Shown here: piece after piece, positions 63,195-64,000 of the stretch | Layout: each line of letters begins with the position of its first letter | Position numbering within the stretch: position 1 is the stretch's first letter | Source: Shewanella electrodiphila | Lineage (GTDB): Bacteria > Pseudomonadota > Gammaproteobacteria > Enterobacterales > Shewanellaceae | Reading direction: 5' to 3' | NCBI RefSeq assembly: GCF_023283985.1 | Contig: NZ_JAKIKU010000016.1 | Location: 1 to 64,000, forward strand | Length of the DNA stretch: 64,000 nucleotides | Notes under the pieces: model-generated | The model's database searches: none | Seen by the model: the letters and a program-made list of their open reading frames with translations, nothing else | What the model was told of the DNA's origin: nothing | Translations under genes and position numbers: made by a program

Positions 63195-63217
63195 AGCGTA
63201 CACTTGTACGCTTTTTT
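63195..63217 (+). terminator. Terminator of putP, also a perfect palindrome
   Basis: AGCGTAC (63195-63201) and GTACGCT (63206-63212) enclose a 4-nt loop and are followed by T6. The 18-bp sequence AGCGTACACTTGTACGCT is fully symmetric except for its centre. Confidence 0.85.
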
Positions 63218-63384
63218 ACAAAATAATCTTGTTACCCACTTGTTACTTGTTATTTCGTTATAATATTTCAGCCTCCAGAACCAAATTCACAACTGCCCTA
63301 CAGCACAGCGTTTATAGAGTATTTACTCAGTTTGACCTAAATACGTCAAAAACAAAAATTAACTTAACAGTAACAACAACTAGC

Positions 63385-63401
63385 AACTGGTCGGAGTTGT
63401 A
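63385..63401 (+). promoter_or_regulatory. FadR-like site upstream of fadL
   Basis: AACTGGTCGGAGTTGTA agrees with AACTGGTCNGACCAGTT in the first 11 positions and in 2 of the last 6. It lies about 115 bp before the fadL start. The second half-site is weak. Confidence 0.5.
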
Positions 63402-63402
63402 G

Positions 63403-63420
63403 AGGTAACAACTGTTACCT
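63403..63420. promoter_or_regulatory. 18-bp palindrome upstream of fadL
   Basis: AGGTAACAACTGTTACCT has 8-bp perfect arms around a 2-bp centre. It starts 1 bp after the FadR-like site, suggesting a second operator. The cognate regulator is unknown. Confidence 0.55.
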
Positions 63421-63514
63421 AATATGCCCGCAATTACTAAGTTGGTGTTGATTGGGGAGCCCTATGCTAAGCATGGCGCGAATTAATAAACTGACGTACA
63501 ACGATGAGAGCAAA

Positions 63515-64000
63515 ATGATGACTAAATTCAACAAGACACTTCTTGCAGTAGCGGTAACGCTAGCAAGCACACAATCAATGGCAGCTGGTTTTCAGTTAAA
63601 CAGCCAATCTGCAACTGGTATTGGCCGTGCGATGGCGGGTGATGCAATCATCGCTGATAACGCGTCAGTATTATCACGTAACCCTGCAGCTATGGCATTG
63701 TTTGACGAAAAAACACTTTCGATTGGTGCATCTTATGCTGATGTGAACGTTGAAGTTAGTGATGTCCAATATGACACTATCTTGGGTGGAACAAACCATC
63801 TTGGAAGTATAGACAATGCAGCTGAAGCTAAGTTAATTCCTAACTTCTACTACATTAGCCCTATCAATGATAAATGGGCTTACGGTGTTGCTGCCTTCTC
63901 AAATTACGGCACAGGTACTGATCTTTCATCACTAAATAGTGGTCACGACTTCAATACCCCAATCGATTTATTGGGTAATACTGAAGTAACCACAATTAAC
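63515..64000 (+). CDS. fadL: FadL-type outer-membrane long-chain fatty acid transporter (5' part)
   Basis: The frame is open to the end of the window (162 codons). The signal peptide (M-M-T-K-F-N-K-T-L-L-A-V-A-V) ends at M-A-A and the mature protein starts G-F-Q-L-N-S-Q-S. The N-terminal hatch motif includes G-R-A-M-A-G-D-A and S-R-N-P-A-A-M, typical of FadL. The second ATG (63518) is equally possible, and a longer in-frame start at 63464 would place extra residues before the signal peptide. Its FadR-like site links it to fadIJ control. Confidence 0.92.
   Translation, partial: MMTKFNKTLLAVAVTLASTQSMAAGFQLNSQSATGIGRAMAGDAIIADNASVLSRNPAAMALFDEKTLSIGASYADVNVEVSDVQYDTILGGTNHLGSIDNAAEAKLIPNFYYISPINDKWAYGVAAFSNYGTGTDLSSLNSGHDFNTPIDLLGNTEVTTIN

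Overview
The window looks like chromosome from a marine gammaproteobacterium, most likely Shewanella or a close relative. The backbone order pdxB-asd-fimV-truA-folC-dedD-cvpA-purF and fabB-mnmC-yfcL-aroC-prmB/smrB-sixA-fadJ-fadI follows the arrangement known from E. coli and relatives. Protein-level features fit too: a FimV with a long acidic tail, a Bat/MoxR operon and a Reg_prop-GGDEF-EAL sensor. I saw no tRNA, rRNA, CRISPR array or transposase gene.

Layout. Positions 1-1800 hold two genes separated and bounded by attC-like sites, i.e. integron cassettes with no integrase in view. One encodes a helical/Gly-rich protein whose reading frame continues past a UGA into a zinc-ribbon tail; the other encodes a PIN-domain protein. 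Positions 2200-6780 are a molybdenum hydroxylase operon (xdhC-like, mocA-like, iorA, iorB) carrying enzyme and cofactor-maturation genes together. Positions 7100-17100 are mixed housekeeping and small conserved genes: a YcbL-like metallohydrolase, a proline iminopeptidase, an HlyD-type pair, a secreted jelly-roll protein, topB, a TAT-exported dienelactone hydrolase and DUF2164. A non-autonomous TA-flanked repeat element lies at 17173-17666. Positions 17760-30460 are the purF-to-fabB block, all on the minus strand. Positions 30590-39940 carry mnmC (with a decayed methyltransferase half), the yfcL/NAD-kinase-like/MFS/aroC/prmB operon, smrB and sixA. Positions 40110-48760 carry an M16 protease, a 1429-residue c-di-GMP sensor-enzyme, and then the most unusual locus. 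Positions 49226-52662 are fadIJ, with a FadR-like operator upstream. Positions 53060-60210 are a MoxR/DUF58/VWA/BatD operon followed by an ECF sigma/anti-sigma pair. The window closes with putP and the start of a fadL gene, again with a FadR-like site.

The most interesting locus is 47490-48760. A near-consensus sigma-54 (-24/-12) promoter and an inverted-repeat leader precede a gene encoding 20 uninterrupted copies of a 15-residue repeat (A-G-L-P-N-I-K-F-S-N-T-N-T-Q-V). This is followed by a 38-codon gene with a strong ribosome-binding site and then a terminator. The unit lies directly downstream of the GGDEF-EAL gene. Its function is unknown to me; a beta-solenoid surface or matrix protein is the main hypothesis.

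A second theme is short tandem repetition between and inside genes: units of 7, 13, 14 and 15 bp in intergenic regions, 12 bp within xdhC, 96 bp in fimV and 45 bp in the repeat gene.
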